Origin: Paragonimus westermani
Lineage: Eukaryota; Platyhelminthes; Trematoda; Plagiorchiida; Troglotrematidae
Length of the DNA: 64,000 bases
Direction: 5' to 3'
NCBI GenBank assembly: GCA_008508345.1
Contig: QNGE01000104.1
Span: 154,623 to 218,622, forward strand
In this document: positions 37,001 to 48,690 of the stretch, piece by piece
Numbering within the stretch: the stretch's first letter is position 1
Layout of the letters: each line of letters opens with the position of its first letter
Made by a program: the position numbers and the translations under genes
Notes under the pieces: model-generated
What the model was told of the DNA's origin: nothing
Seen by the model: only the letters and a program-made list of their open reading frames with translations
Databases searched by the model: none

Positions 37001-38646
37001 CCATCTGGTAAACAAATTTCGGGCGTTTCATGGTAGCCACTGTAATATGCTTGATCATCTGGCAAAGTCATTTCAAGCTGAAGACGGTCATGAAAGAAAA
37101 ATATATTTGTTGATCAACATTGGGACTGTGCTTTTTCTGGATAGTCTACAAGAAATAATCCTTAATGTGTTTACCAATACTCATAGGCCTGGAAACGAAC
37201 AAGAGCATTCTCACTACGAAACAATATTTTAAGTTGAATGCCACTCATATTTGGTCATAGCCTTCCAACTTAAACTAGCCCTTCGACATTACCTTGTCCA
37301 GTATTGGTACTTCTGTGGCATCCCGTAAAGTCTTCCTGTATGAGCCGTTCTGAGTTGCATCAACCAGCAATACGAACTGATGAGTTTAGGCTAATGATGT
37401 AATTAATTGATGAATGTTTACTCATAAAAGATCAGTAAACTTTATGTCGACTGCCGTACTCATTTCGTCGTAAACTACACTCATATTATCAGTAATCTGT
37501 TGGGTACGAAGTAGATTCCTCTTACCAGTGAGGTTTTCTTCCCGAACACTTATACGTGAAGAGTCCAAAGGAAGACAAAACCGACGAGAGTAGACTTTGA
37601 AAAACTTCCGTTTGTCAATCTAACCCGGCTACCTTAGTTGAACTATCCAATATGTTGATAGTGGACCATGATAGCCTGTTTAGTTTGACCTACTTTTGTA
37701 AACGTTGTACATTGGTTGGCTGTGGAAATCCCGTTTAGTGTTTGGTTCGCGTTGGACTTTTGTAGAACAGGCCATCTTGCATCCAATTGTTAAGCCACAT
37801 ACGATAGATGATAAGCACCACAAATAATAATACCTACTGGTTAAACAAATTTTAGTTGGACGGCTTGCAGCTAGTTATGCCCACATCTCATTAACATGAC
37901 ATCAGACCTCCTGCGGAGCGTCACTGATACGATGAGCAAACGAGTAGTTCATGGACAGTCATATATTGGAGCCGCCAGTGACCGCATAGTTTCGTATCAA
38001 AGCTACGAGTGCAGTTGTTGTCATTCTTATCGGTAACCGTGACGACGGTGATTAGGTCCGTATCGGGCTTAATTCTGTCTAGAGAACCAATGTGACAACA
38101 TTAGGCCGGTACATTCATCCCAGCATGGTGTTTTGATAGATTACAGAGTGTGGGTGCCATTTGGTAAAAGGTATCCAGCTGACTGAAAGTTGGCTGGTAA
38201 TGAATTCCTCATTCTTCTAATTGACTGTGAAATGCACTGAGCGTAGGCCTATTAAAAACATTTTTCACTTGTTCGTTCGAGGTGATGATTCTGCGTGCGA
38301 CTACTGACAGCAATTTGATGGTGTCCGCTCACATAGTAAGAAGTCATCTGCCATCGTTCTCTACGGTTTCGGAGAATGACGCCAATAGTTAGAACGATAT
38401 TCATATTAATCAGGTACATGCATTCCCCAATGAACACGTAAGGACAGGCAGTGTTAATCGGATGTAAAATTCTAAATAGTCCGCTTCTTTAAACAGTTCA
38501 CCCGAATCTCGCATTTGTACTTGCTCCTATAATGGCAAAACGAGTAATTGTGTAGTTCCTTTTTGAAATGTAAACACCTACTAAGATACGACTCTAATAC
38601 ACATCCATGAAGAATTGCAAACACGTAGGTCTTGCGTTGTTTGCAG
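34077..38646. other. Intergenic stretch
   Basis: No supported gene. A minus-strand ORF of 192 codons (35489-36067) is long for this composition but has no domain. At about 36729-36790 a tRNA D-arm-like GCTCAGTTGGTCAATTGCTC is followed by a weak B-box-like sequence, probably another tRNA-derived remnant. Otherwise featureless. Confidence 0.4.
35489..36067 (-). CDS. Unassigned 192-codon ORF
   Basis: The longest open frame in the 25-40 kb part of the window. It begins MDIHFQVHTSKSIMCEFSLS and later carries a hydrophobic stretch (KLFLLGLWNRLFLSAYPFIL) with histidine- and arginine-rich flanks. The composition is close to what AT-rich non-coding DNA yields. No domain, repeat or splice support is seen. 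I give it low weight. Confidence 0.15.
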   Translation of the reverse strand: MDIHFQVHTSKSIMCEFSLSPNLRNLTHDLTSGIIDDDIQKLTVYSNELTARSRIQNRHKLLMSDTICHANIPQQYISGEMRRHTRCHQISTNQLDNSFWRKPGRTRKHCRTPKLFLLGLWNRLFLSAYPFILGYGGLSQPTNCRLLNSGLTHLHRFNFHGRYDSLPQKPKLIIHLWLVCKLEVIYYCPIRG

Positions 38647-38783
38647 TCCGGCCAACTTTATTAATCAGTACACCTCGCCTCGGGAAAACAGTCCCGTCTA
38701 AGGAACCCCTTACCAGCTGTGAAATGTCTGCAGTGTCTCGCTCCGTTGAAGGAACAAACCTCCCAGAACCGTACACATTTTGA
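38647..38783 (+). CDS. Candidate terminal exon, strand uncertain
   Basis: After a TTGTTTGCAG acceptor, two bases and 44 sense codons run to TGA. The peptide reads RPTLLISTPRLGKTVPSKEP, then LTSCEMSAVSRSVEGTNLPE and PYTF. The minus strand of the same DNA is also open (38594-38800), so the block may be coding on either strand or neither. It is GC-richer than the surroundings. No family is recognised. Confidence 0.22.
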
Positions 38784-38905
38784 GGACTGAGTTGGCCCAA
38801 GTCTCTTTAGCCAGGTGCAGTACGGCAAAGTTATCTGTTCAAATCCGACACTGTTACACACTGACTGCGGGCTGGATGTGTGCAGTAAATAAAGCTGTTC
38901 GTGAC

Positions 38906-38925
38906 CCACACACACACACACACAC
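38906..38925. repeat. (CA)n microsatellite
   Basis: About ten CA dinucleotides, next to sequence with a B-box-like TGTTCAAATCCGAC at about 38835-38850. Confidence 0.9.
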
Positions 38926-39699
38926 TTCTTTAACAAGACAAAAACTTATGTATACCTAACACAAGAACCTAGTCTAAGGCTTGCTCAGTTGACGTGAAAA
39001 TTGTGCATGGTCCAACTTAGTCTCGCTCATAAACCATGCGAACAGTATGATCTCTGCTGGTTTGGTGTGGGTCCAGGTTAGGGCAGTTGCTCGCAGATTG
39101 GTGACGTTCACGTCTAACCAACACCCATCGACTGATTAGTGGGGCGTGGGTGAGGATGTTCAGTGATGTCCATTTGTAAAGATGGTTGCAGAGTTCAAAA
39201 CTGCATCGGTTTAACAACTGTGTACATCAAGCTCTGCGGAGGAGAATTTTCAGTGTCTCTCCAAGTAAGTTGGAGGCATTCTAAATGCCAGAAAGGGGCC
39301 AGTCACAGTCACATTGCCACAGTGACTGATGTTATTTAGCGTTCATTGTTGCGGCTCCTATAAATTTACCTTACTCATAATCAATAGGTTCCATGAGCTG
39401 AAGTGTCTTCTTTTCAAGAGGAGACACCTCAACCGAAAAATTACTTGTACAGCCCCCGCAGGTGATTCCCTGTTAGGGAGGGACATTTTATGACATAGTA
39501 CCCACGTGTCAGGTAGAACCCAATTGATGTTATGCAACTGAATTAGAGTAAACGGTGGTTTGTGCACACACAATCAAAACAAACCACAAAACCACACTGA
39601 AAGAGGAACGCAGCATTCTTGATGACATTTCCTGTTTTGTGACCTGACTATGTGAACTACCATAACAATGCTGGAAAAGTGAATATTGTAACGTTTTTC

Positions 39700-40127
39700 A
39701 GCTATATACCACGATACACGAATGAGCCGAGACAAAATCAACTTGGCCCTTAAGGTGCTTTCGAGGTCGAATTGCGTGACCTCCATTGGGGCCAATCAGT
39801 CCGTCTCATGCAACCTGAGGGAGAGCAAAATATTGCAGGTCACATTCGATGGATACATTTACCTGAATTCCGTTGGCCATGCCACGAGGAATTGTTTCCC
39901 CGACCAAGACAGCCGCCAAGCGTGTCAGTTTGTATTCTGTTTGTGGTTATTATCGGTCGTTTGTTGGCACTTGTCAAACCACCCATATATTTTGTTAACC
40001 AAAAAGCCGCCGGTAAACGAATGGAAAATGGCAAAAGTTATTCATCACAGAAATGTCGCAATGGCATACACAACGTACAGCGCAGAATGAAGAAAGTGAG
40101 CATACAAGCAGTGTTCCCAAAGTTCTG
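39700..40127 (+). CDS. Candidate coding block, frame and strand unresolved
   Basis: A clear acceptor (ACGTTTTTCAG, ending just before 39700) precedes a GC-richer block. One + frame reads MSRDKINLALKVLSRSNCVT and is open from 39722 to 40090. A second + frame, open from about 39754, reads GAFEVELRDLHWGQSVRLMQ, then HIRWIHLPEFRWPCHEELFP, and looks at least as protein-like. The minus strand offers LAAVLVGETIPRGMANGIQ ending at a GTAAAT donor. At most one is likely real. No family is assigned. Confidence 0.25.
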
Positions 40128-40841
40128 ACTGTGACTGTACTCACGCGATTCTGAACTTCTGGATTACACCTAATTGTGACTCCACATTTTCCCACTTTTT
40201 GTCTGAGTCATCCCACATTGAGTAAATAAACTACCAAGCATCGAGATGTCATTCGACTGTTCATACTCGAGGAAGGTATTTCGTTAAAAGCCTACCAACG
40301 TGCCTTGATTATGTGTAAGTATAATTGCACCTTATAAGCTGCGATCAAACCCTCCCTTCCTGAATTAACCAGAGGGTGTGTACCATTTAACAAACACTCT
40401 TGGCACTGGTTTGGCTACAATGAGTGGAATCACTCTCACAGACTTGATCATGCACTTTGAATTATCGTATGGTTTATGTCAGATGTGAACAAAACGGGCC
40501 CCACTGTTCAGGGAAAATTCCCGAAGTGATGTGGGCTGACTGGGTTCTCTTCAAATGATGACATATATACATATATGTTGTAGGAGTGATCATTGAGGGG
40601 ATCCTCGTTGGTGGGTGGAATCTTTCAACTTGTTCAATTATCTGATCTGATTCATCAGCATAAGGACTTTCCTTAGTAGGTTCATTGTTCATTTAATCCT
40701 CGTAGATTCAGTGTACCGTTTGAACCTTATTGTCTGGGGCCTGAGGTAATTTCTTCTTAATATCACTAGTAATCCTGCTAAGAGTTGTCATCTGCAGAAT
40801 GACATCACAAACTTCATAATAAGATTTTCTCTACATTCAGT

Positions 40842-40877
40842 CTAATTGGACACTCGCAAGCCTTCCTGTGGGTAGCG
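40842..40877 (-). CDS. Candidate terminal exon following the 40961-41171 exon
   Basis: After a CACTACCACAG acceptor, 11 codons (RYPQEGLRVSN) and a TAG stop. It is in phase 0, matching the phase-0 end of the preceding exon across an 83-nt intron. Its support comes mainly from that pairing. Confidence 0.4.
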   Translation of the reverse strand, partial: RYPQEGLRVSN

Positions 40878-40960
40878 CTGTGGTAGTGAGGCAAAAAACT
40901 ATTGATCACAACAGTTTGAACACGAAATACGATAGACACAACCTTTTCACAATGACTTAC

Positions 40961-41171
40961 CGATAACAAATATAAAATAACATCGTTCGGTTTTTTTATA
41001 GTAAACCAGTAAGGTGGTTGATAATCAGTCGGCGAGTTAGGATGGGTCACTAAATCCAAGGAAGGGTCGGGTTCACAAACAACCGTTTCCGAATACTGAG
41101 ATTTGTGGCGATTGATTGTGACTCGTATAGCAAATTGCAATAAACCTGGGTGGGGATGACTTAACAGGATC
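40961..41171 (-). CDS. Well-bounded exon of an unrecognised protein
   Basis: Between GCATTCAG and an exact GTAAGT donor, 211 nt: one base completing a codon, then 70 codons. The reading is ILLSHPHPGLLQFAIRVTIN, then RHKSQYSETVVCEPDPSLDL, and ends PPYWFTIKKPNDVILYLLS. The alternation of hydrophobic strands and loops suggests a beta-sandwich, and the last part resembles calpain domain III or C2-like edges, but this is a weak impression. The required upstream phase (2) does not fit the gene ending at 41307, which has its stop in the frame that would join. See findings. Confidence 0.5.
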
Positions 41172-41306
41172 CTGAATGCACAAGCTGGCGTGACCAGTAG
41201 CCAGGACGTGTCTAACAACTGATGAAACTGGTCGTAACATATTTCAGCGATACTGCTTACTTCCTAAAACTTACCTGAGCACGTCGGTTTAGTTGGGGCC
41301 AGTGAG

Positions 41307-41542
41307 CTATTCAGCGCCCGCAGTAAGTTTATCTTCGATCCACTTCGTGGGGGATAGTAACGACAAATGACGATAGTCCATTTGTTTCAGCAAGTGACCT
41401 AATTCTTCGTTAACACTATGAGCACTGTCATCAGTAACCGAAGTCAGTGGTACCTTTTCCCAACCGAATGACTTCCTCGACCTTTGCAGTGTAAGTTTCG
41501 TATTGGGAGCCCTATTGAGAAACACCTCGAGAACATTAGTCA
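41307..41542 (-). CDS. Unrecognised 168-aa protein, exon 4 (last)
   Basis: After a GCCATTAG acceptor, two bases and 78 codons including a TAG stop. It reads TNVLEVFLNRAPNTKLTLQR, then SRKSFGWEKVPLTSVTDDSA, then NEELGHLLKQMDYRHLSLLS and ends IEDKLTAGAE. It joins exon 3 exactly in phase. The segment around NEELGHLLKQMD looks helical. Function unknown. Confidence 0.5.
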
Positions 41543-41699
41543 CTAATGGCTAACTCACGATGTTGTGAAAAAACGGATCGCAATAAACTGCACAACTCCT
41601 TTCTCAGAACTCACATAATGCTGGTCGAGGGGCTGACTGTGGACTTTTGAAGATGAGGTTATTATGATGTCATAACTGTATCTGTAGCGCGGGAAGTAC

Positions 41700-41741
41700 C
41701 TGAGTTCACTTTCTCTGGTCGAAAGGATATTCTGTCAGGGT
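41700..41741 (-). CDS. Unrecognised 168-aa protein, exon 3
   Basis: A 42-nt exon between an AATGAAG acceptor and a CAG|GTACTT donor, reading PDRISFRPEKVNS with split codons at both ends (Asp at the start, Val at the end). Only one frame is open, and it matches the phases of exons 2 and 4. The acceptor has a weak pyrimidine tract, so this is the least certain of the four exons. Confidence 0.4.
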
Positions 41742-41871
41742 CTTCATTTTTCAGTGCTCATAGTCGAGAAAGACAAACCTTACACGAATCTGATTTTGAA
41801 TTGTAGTGGACGTCACAGTTATATTAATATTGGAAAGTATCTCCTTAAGCACGATAGCTAGTCCATCTCAC

Positions 41872-41960
41872 CTTCGATGCACCACAGGAAATCTTCGTTC
41901 AATTTCGGAGCGTCATCACTTTTGAAATGCTGAAAAACCGGGTTCATAAAGACTTCTCGT
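41872..41960 (-). CDS. Unrecognised 168-aa protein, exon 2
   Basis: 89 nt between TTCTTAAG and an AAG|GTGAGA donor. The peptide is REVFMNPVFQHFKSDDAPKL followed by NEDFLWCIE. The first base completes the Arg codon opened by exon 1, and the last base opens the Asp codon completed by exon 3. Composition is strongly protein-like. Confidence 0.5.
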
Positions 41961-42430
41961 CTTAAGAATTTGTAACAAATATGAAACAGATAAGGGTTAA
42001 GCAGACAAACTATCTGAATAACACAATTCTTTTCGAAGCATTTTAACAACCCGTTGATCAGTTGCATGGTCACAAGCGGAGAGGGAAACACTTCAGTTTT
42101 GGACCGTGAATATAGTGGGCTTATTGAATGAGTTCGAAGAGTGACGAATGAATTTCGTTGCTTCATGATGGTTGGTACGCATAAAGTTTATGTCGAACTG
42201 ATATCTATGTAACCAATCATCAGTCAATAGAGTACAACTGACGCTTGTCGCTGGGTTTGTGCATAACCACTTTCATAAACTGCCCAGCATTTGGAATATG
42301 CGAATATCAAGAGGTCCGTGTTGCTCCAAATCGATGCTAATGTCAGTAGGTACAACCGAAGAAAGTTTTGTTTAAGATGATTACGGAAATATATTGGACC
42401 TCAGAAATCAGTAACACAAAGTAAACATAC

Positions 42431-42570
42431 CGTTGACAGTTTTCCTCCACGGCTTTGACAGAATTCGATAGAACCCTGGATCCCATACGAGACCGCAAGC
42501 GGTTCACATTGGTTGGCGAATCAGCGCTCATCAAAAGACCTAGTTGTGTTCGGTTCTTGTTTGAACTCAT
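42431..42570 (-). CDS. Unrecognised 168-aa protein, exon 1 (proposed start)
   Basis: The ATG at 42570 (context ACTGGAATGAGT) opens MSSNKNRTQLGLLMSADSPT, then NVNRLRSRMGSRVLSNSVKA and VEENCQ, ending at a CG|GTATGT donor. It is basic and serine- and asparagine-rich. The frame stays open upstream to 42768, so the true start could lie further 5' or the exon could be internal. No signal peptide or membrane segment is seen. I do not recognise the protein. Confidence 0.45.
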
Positions 42571-45500
42571 TCCAGTCAGCGGAGTGAATATAACAGATAA
42601 AACTATGTTTGACAAAATGAGCATACAGTTGGATTGGAAAAAATTGTAACCAAACAGTTCCGAACTAATGCTGGAAGTGTGAAGCAAAATATCGCCCTTG
42701 TAAATCTCAGTACTGATAGGCCCGACATTACTGAAAGTTATAACTGACTGTAAAGTTACAAGGGACACATTTAGTCCGAAAGATGGTAGGTTGTACGGAA
42801 AAGTCGAAGAAAGGTGTTAACAGTTGTCGGTACACGAGAATTAACTTCAAGAATTTGTAAACAAGTATCCTTAATGTTTAACATTGAAAAACGACGTAAA
42901 CGGTGGGAACGCCTGACAATAGCTTCAATTTCTTTTGCGTTGTAACACACTTGCTGTTAATGGTTATGAAATAATCGTTATGTCCCTCAGGTCGCTCCTT
43001 CACGCCTCGCATTAGTAACAGTTCATATTATCCAGACTGACAAATCAGCAGAAGTTAACACTCCTTGTTTAGTCACATCTTGAAGCACATTTCTAATTAG
43101 TTCACGAAGCCCACAGTAAAATACACTGTGTTTCAGAAGTGCCACGTCGCTTTTCTTTTTGAGTGTAACTGGTTCTGTTCTCATGTCATCTGCCTTTGAG
43201 CAAAAACAACAACCAATTCTTCACTGTTACCTTCAACCTCGTCAGTAAGCAGTGTGATGTCTACATTTACTCGTTAAAGATTCTTTGAACCAAGTCCGGA
43301 TGGACCAGACCGTATTGTGAATAGTACGACAGCCAAGAATAGGTAACTACTGATCGGTAGTTCGTGGTACTGTCACACATTTCATTTCAGTGACATTATT
43401 CAGACGTAATCGTCTGAAAGTGGACAACGAAATACGTGCCCGTGCGTTGCCAATGCGAACAAGTGATGTGTAGTTTTACACGTAGTTAAAAATCACATAT
43501 ATATATATAGCCGAAACTGGGAGGAATATTGGTATCAGAAGCCAAACTATCCATTGCAGTTATTATTTCTCCGGATCATGCAATATTGCAGTTTTTGCAA
43601 GGAGAACAATGTGATTTATCTTTTTGCAATTATGAAGCTAAGTATTCTGAAGACATTGAAGTTGGCAACGAGATGTGCACTCACGTGATGTAGAACATAC
43701 AAGTTCAGCACCACTCGATGGGGTGGACGATGATTTCATTGAATTCATGAGCTAGTTACCCTCCAATTGGAATGGCTCCGTTATTCGGGAAAGACGGCGA
43801 ACGTTCAGTAAAACAGCCGTATCTTGTTTTGTTTGCAGCATTCACATCCTGTACGCACAGACTGTTGCACGAACTGATGTTTATTTACATTCTTCGGTGT
43901 CGTTCGCGTCGTTCAGTCAAAAAGATCATAGAGAAGAACTGAGTTTATGTGATTTCACACGTCATCACCGTGACCTAGTTCATGTCACTTGAGTATTAAG
44001 TGTTCTCACTTGCAGATGTGGATTTCATGAACCTCCTTTCGAACGTAACTCTTCAGACCTGGCCCTTTGTGAACTTCGACTGCTTCCAAACTAGAATCAT
44101 CGTTTGAAAGACGCGTTTTTTGACCGAATACTATAGTTCGATGTTGACCGATTACACAAGCTGAGCAAGGCTTTTATTTTCAGAAGGTTTAAATAGTCAC
44201 ACAAGCGATCATAACGATATCAAGGGGACTAGGTTGAAAAATAAAATTTGTACGACGGGCTAGAAATTTTTAAAACATCCACGCACTACTTCCCAACGTG
44301 GTCTGTATTTGACCACATGTTTTAAAAAGGACGGTTTTCCTTAACACCAGCTAAGATCTAGTACACCCATTTGAAAACGAGCTGTTCTGGTGGATGTACT
44401 TATGGTTTTTACCTTGCATGGGCAATTGTTCGAGTCCTACCTCCATTTTCGTTCATCTTCTATATCCAGAGCAATGAGACAAATTAGTGAAGGCGCACCC
44501 ATTGGGTAGTTATACTTATGGACTGAAATGACCGTTGAGTGTTACTATCTAAAGTTGTATACTTACTTACACCTACCTACATGGGGTTTTAATACCTGAC
44601 AAATCCTGTTTCAGATGCTCTTAAACTATGCTTGTTGCGTTTTGGTATGGGTGGGCATGACCCACCTCTAACTGCCACTTCATGCCGGCTGCAGTCACAG
44701 TGACTCGACGTGGCAGTAATTATATTGGTACTGTTTACAATCGTCAGCTATCGTTATCTCTGAAGTTGAATAGGTATCCGGCTGTTGAAATAAATGGCTC
44801 ACGTAGTCCATACTGTTCAATGGTTTGAGTCTTTGTTTACTTGTTATGGTCTTTGGTCATCGTTTTATCCGTCAGTTCGTTTTCATCAACACTTGGACAA
44901 TGATACTTTCTACTGGTATGAATTTTGAACTGTCAGTCAACGATCTGGTAAGAATGTGAGGGCTGCGGTGACTAAGTCAACCGAGCGATGATTATGTGAA
45001 CAACCAACTTCTGGGTAAAACATGCAATGAACAAGAGACGGTCAGACCACTAACTTCTCCACTGAGTACAGTAGGTAGATGTTGGTATTCCGGAATCACA
45101 AATCTGTTGATTGGAAGCACAATCCTATATGATCGTGAATCGCATTCACTGATCTGACCCCACCTACACCATAACTATCTCCTGTAAATATAACTGTTTT
45201 ATCCGATATTTTCTGTTTGTGAACGTCCTTTAGCCGTTTTCGAGTTTTTTTACCTGCAGACAAGTGAAGACACAATCAGAATGGTATTTCAAACTAGTCC
45301 TGGTTTTCGTGTGAGTAGAAACTTTGGAAATCTGGATACGGAATCCTCCAATTGACTCTTTTCAAGCTCTTGTTTGGTATGCACAACAAAGCGCGACCAG
45401 GCTAGCACAATAATCAGGTTGTATGTCACAGAACAACACGAACAAACATTCATGTTCTTGTGTCACTAGTCATTGAAGTAGTCGTTTTGTAGAGGGACGG

Positions 45501-47221
45501 ACTGTCGGACAGACTTGGACCTGTATTGACGTCTCCTTTCGTTGGTAGGACGACCTTAATCAAACCCTAGAGTAATAAATATTTCATGTGTAAATTTCTA
45601 TATTCAAGGATCAGCTCTTCGAGCAATTCGGACATAGCGTGCATGCAAAGCATGTTCTGTCAGCTGGAGCGAGAAGCCAAGCTAGGTGTCTGGGAAACTT
45701 CCGATTAGATCTGAGTACCAGTCAGTCCAGGAAAACTAATTTGAAGATGTGGGTTCAGGAACATTCACGCTACAGTCGCCAAGTAAAAATGTTAAATGCC
45801 GTAAAACGGTTTGGGGGATTTAAACAAAACCTGTAGTACAGTCTATAACAAGTTATCTGCTCATTCCTACCCTGTCGATTAACACAATTTACAGATGCCA
45901 CTAATGACAACGAAAATGGGTAAATAATCGAATGCGTATTTGATCGTTCACCGTTGATTAAGTGCTGAAATGATGGAACACATACCGGATTGTTTCTGTG
46001 TGGTTTCCGTCGCTGGTTCGACTTCGGCCAAATCCCAACCTTATCACACTTGAAGCCCCTTAACTGCGACCAAATCCAGCAAACTATTCAGTGGTACTGT
46101 GTCTGTGTGCAAACTTTATCTGTCACTAGTCTGTCGGATGGTGAAGTAAATGAGTGCTCGAATACAGCCGGAACCCGGATAGTTGGCGAATGGGTCACCT
46201 CGCACTCAACAAATATATCACTGTTCACCAATTTTTAGTCAGCTTACTAGAATATTCCCAGCTAATTGTCAGTTAGCCAAGTGAACAAGCTACATGACTG
46301 GGAGTAAACATATTCGTTCAGTAAAGGGAATGTTCGGCATTGTTGGTCTTCTTTACAAACTGCTTTTGTGTTGCAATACAAAGCACAGCTCTCTAGTTCT
46401 CCCCCAGTTCCAACCAGTATTAAGATCCTGCAGTCAGTCCATTCAAACTCAGTTGTTACACCAGACCGACGTTAGTGAAAAACGGGCAAGTAGACATATT
46501 CACTAGGAGATGCGGGTACCAGGAGACCGTCATCTAGTTTATGCTTAGAAAAGCCATATCAGCGGTACCCAGTGGTCGCCCCCGACCGAATAAACACATT
46601 TTCTTCGTTTCAGTTGTTCAGGATCCAGCCAAGCCCTGTGGTTCATGAACTTGAGAACCGTAGTTCTTGTCAGTATATTCTGCTAATGAAAAGTCATTTT
46701 GTGAGGACTAACAGCAAGGTTTCTCTAAACATCAACATTCCTTGATAATCGTAAGTGTCGTCTCTCGTAGGTAGAGAGAATCATATTTTTCTGTTGATAA
46801 TGACTAACTCTAACTTTAGCAGAAAGTTCACCTTCAGCCAAGTACAAAATTAGGACGCCTATCTATTGATCTAGTCCGTTGTGATTTATCTGAGATCTCT
46901 AACTATTTTGTCTGTATGTAACCTTGAAAAGCGTATGGTCAGAGTGAACACGGATTCTATTTCGCTGCCGTCTGTGTTCACAGTAAATTAAAGGACATAT
47001 CGGTATGCTGCACTGAATGAGCTCACGTCGTGATATGCGCAATAATACCCTCAGATGCATAAAATAACACCTAATTTCTTAGCATCCAGTAACTATGTCC
47101 AGTGATATCCAGATGTACATTTGGTAATAATTTCATGTTTAGTTCACTACGGGAAATCCTATGTATACCAAGAAAACAATTTCACTTAAGAAAACCATAT
47201 GTTCTGAAAAATTAGTTTAAA
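42571..47221. other. Intergenic stretch
   Basis: AT-rich DNA with no supported gene. A short (TA)n tract lies near 43496-43510. A B-box-like GTTCGAGTCCTACC at about 44432-44446 stands without a tRNA around it. ORFs are all short. Confidence 0.5.
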
Positions 47222-47284
47222 AATTTAATTACAATCAATTTAATTAATTAATTAATTAATTAATTTAATTACAATCAATTTAAT
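47222..47284. repeat. (TTAA)n block flanked by direct repeats
   Basis: A (TTAA)n core at about 47240-47265 sits between two copies of a 23-bp sequence containing TTTAATTACAATCAATTTAA, at 47222-47244 and 47262-47284. The symmetrical arrangement suggests a small duplication around a simple repeat. Confidence 0.85.
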
Positions 47285-47551
47285 GAAATGCATACTAAAT
47301 GACAAAACGATTATCAATGTTATGCACTCAGTCGTTTCTTGACCTCCAGAGGGGTGAGTTCAGATCCTAATAGAATTGTGACCAGGCAAAGGAGCCTTAA
47401 ATAACTTTACACCTGAGTGCGAGTATGCAACAGCTAGTGTGCGAATTTGCAAAGATTCGAATGACCTCGTCCGAAACTAACGGGTCGCTGTTTGCCCAGT
47501 CGAACCATCATGACAAACCCGTCATCCCACCTCTAAAGCATTCGTTTATAT

Positions 47552-48154
47552 GTGTTCCTTGAGTGTCTGGTTGAATATGTCATATATGCATTCCGTCTAC
47601 CACCTCCTATCCGGTATCCAAAGTGTCTCGACGTTGACAGACTTTTGCCTTGCATTTCCGGGGATAATTTGAACTATAACACCAGTTATGTTTACCCGAT
47701 CAAGGCCAGGTACCGAGCCTGTCGGTCAGTGGTTTTAATTCTGTCAGGACCGTTACTGCAGATGTCACTAGCACATTATCTCGTCCATCGTTTGGCATGG
47801 TTCATGGTCAGAAATACTGCCACAACTACTCAGGTTTTGTCACACTGTTCCAAGCGATGCATAGAGAAGAATGACTGTTCGGTTCTACGCAGAAGGCTGA
47901 ACAACATATGTTGCCCTGAAGCCACCACACGACATAAACGGCACAAGGTCCTACGATGTGGAATTTTAACTCCAGAACTTCATCCAGTCTACTATCACAC
48001 CAATCAATCCGTCCGTCGTTTAATTTGGTGTCTCACAAGTGCCAAAATCATGTTCACTGTACTCTCGAGAGTTTCACACGTACCAATACTTTGCTATAAA
48101 GTTCCGTTATTCATGGATACTTGCGTGCTGTTATTGGCGTTACTCACCTTCTGA
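47552..48154 (+). CDS. Unassigned 200-codon ORF
   Basis: The longest + strand ORF outside recognised genes. It reads MFLECLVEYVIYAFRLPPPI at its start, is rich in cysteine, arginine and leucine, and contains a hydrophobic segment near residues 70-85 and another near the end (VPLFMDTCVLLLALLTF). No domain, signal or homologue is recognised. It lies next to a SINE-rich block, so it may be a degraded mobile-element frame or chance. It has no obvious splice signals. Confidence 0.2.
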   Translation: MFLECLVEYVIYAFRLPPPIRYPKCLDVDRLLPCISGDNLNYNTSYVYPIKARYRACRSVVLILSGPLLQMSLAHYLVHRLAWFMVRNTATTTQVLSHCSKRCIEKNDCSVLRRRLNNICCPEATTRHKRHKVLRCGILTPELHPVYYHTNQSVRRLIWCLTSAKIMFTVLSRVSHVPILCYKVPLFMDTCVLLLALLTF

Positions 48155-48284
48155 TTTTGTCTAACCTTTGCATTAACAGATCCCAGTGTAGGGTTAAACG
48201 ATAATTGGGTGGGATTAGGAAAGAGAGACTGATTGTTATACTGCTGGAAGTGCCAGCAAACTGTTCCACTACCTACATGCGGAA

Positions 48285-48690
48285 TCTAACGATTAATACA
48301 GACAGAGTGCCACTCGTCTTTGGCTAAAGGCTTCACCTTCAGATGAGTCTGGTGGCTGACGCACTTCGAGGGGAAGCGCATGACTGGAGTTTCGCTCGCA
48401 TTAGAAGTCTTCAGCAGTGCATATCCTAGACCGGACCGCAATGTCCACATTGGTCCCCACATCTGTGAGATATGCGTGTTAATGAACGCACTCACAACAG
48501 ACGTATCGTGAATGATCATACCCAAACGCTCAGCCGAAACCTTATACGCGTGGGGTTCAACTTGCTCGACCGTTTCAAAAGGGAATTGACTGAATTGTTT
48601 TGTTTACTTCAGTCGATAGCCCCGTGACCCTGACTCCTCAATTAGGTTAAAGCTACTAACTTCGCTGAACCAACTAATCATTGATCAAAT
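48285..48690 (-). mobile_element. tRNA-like SINE, copy C
   Basis: Approximate bounds, minus-strand orientation. The 5' module (with GAAACGGTCGAGCAAGTTGA) lies at the right. Next come GAGCGTTTGGGTATGATCAT, a tRNA-like middle, and the tail with ACTTCTAATGCGAGCGAAAC. It is the most complete copy in the window. A 79-codon minus-strand ORF at 48286-48525 falls inside it and is not a gene. Confidence 0.6.

Noticed and set aside
48286..48525. 79-codon minus-strand ORF with an acceptor-like site, at first read as an exon
   Set aside because: Its sequence aligns with the tail of the SINE family seen at four other places in the window.
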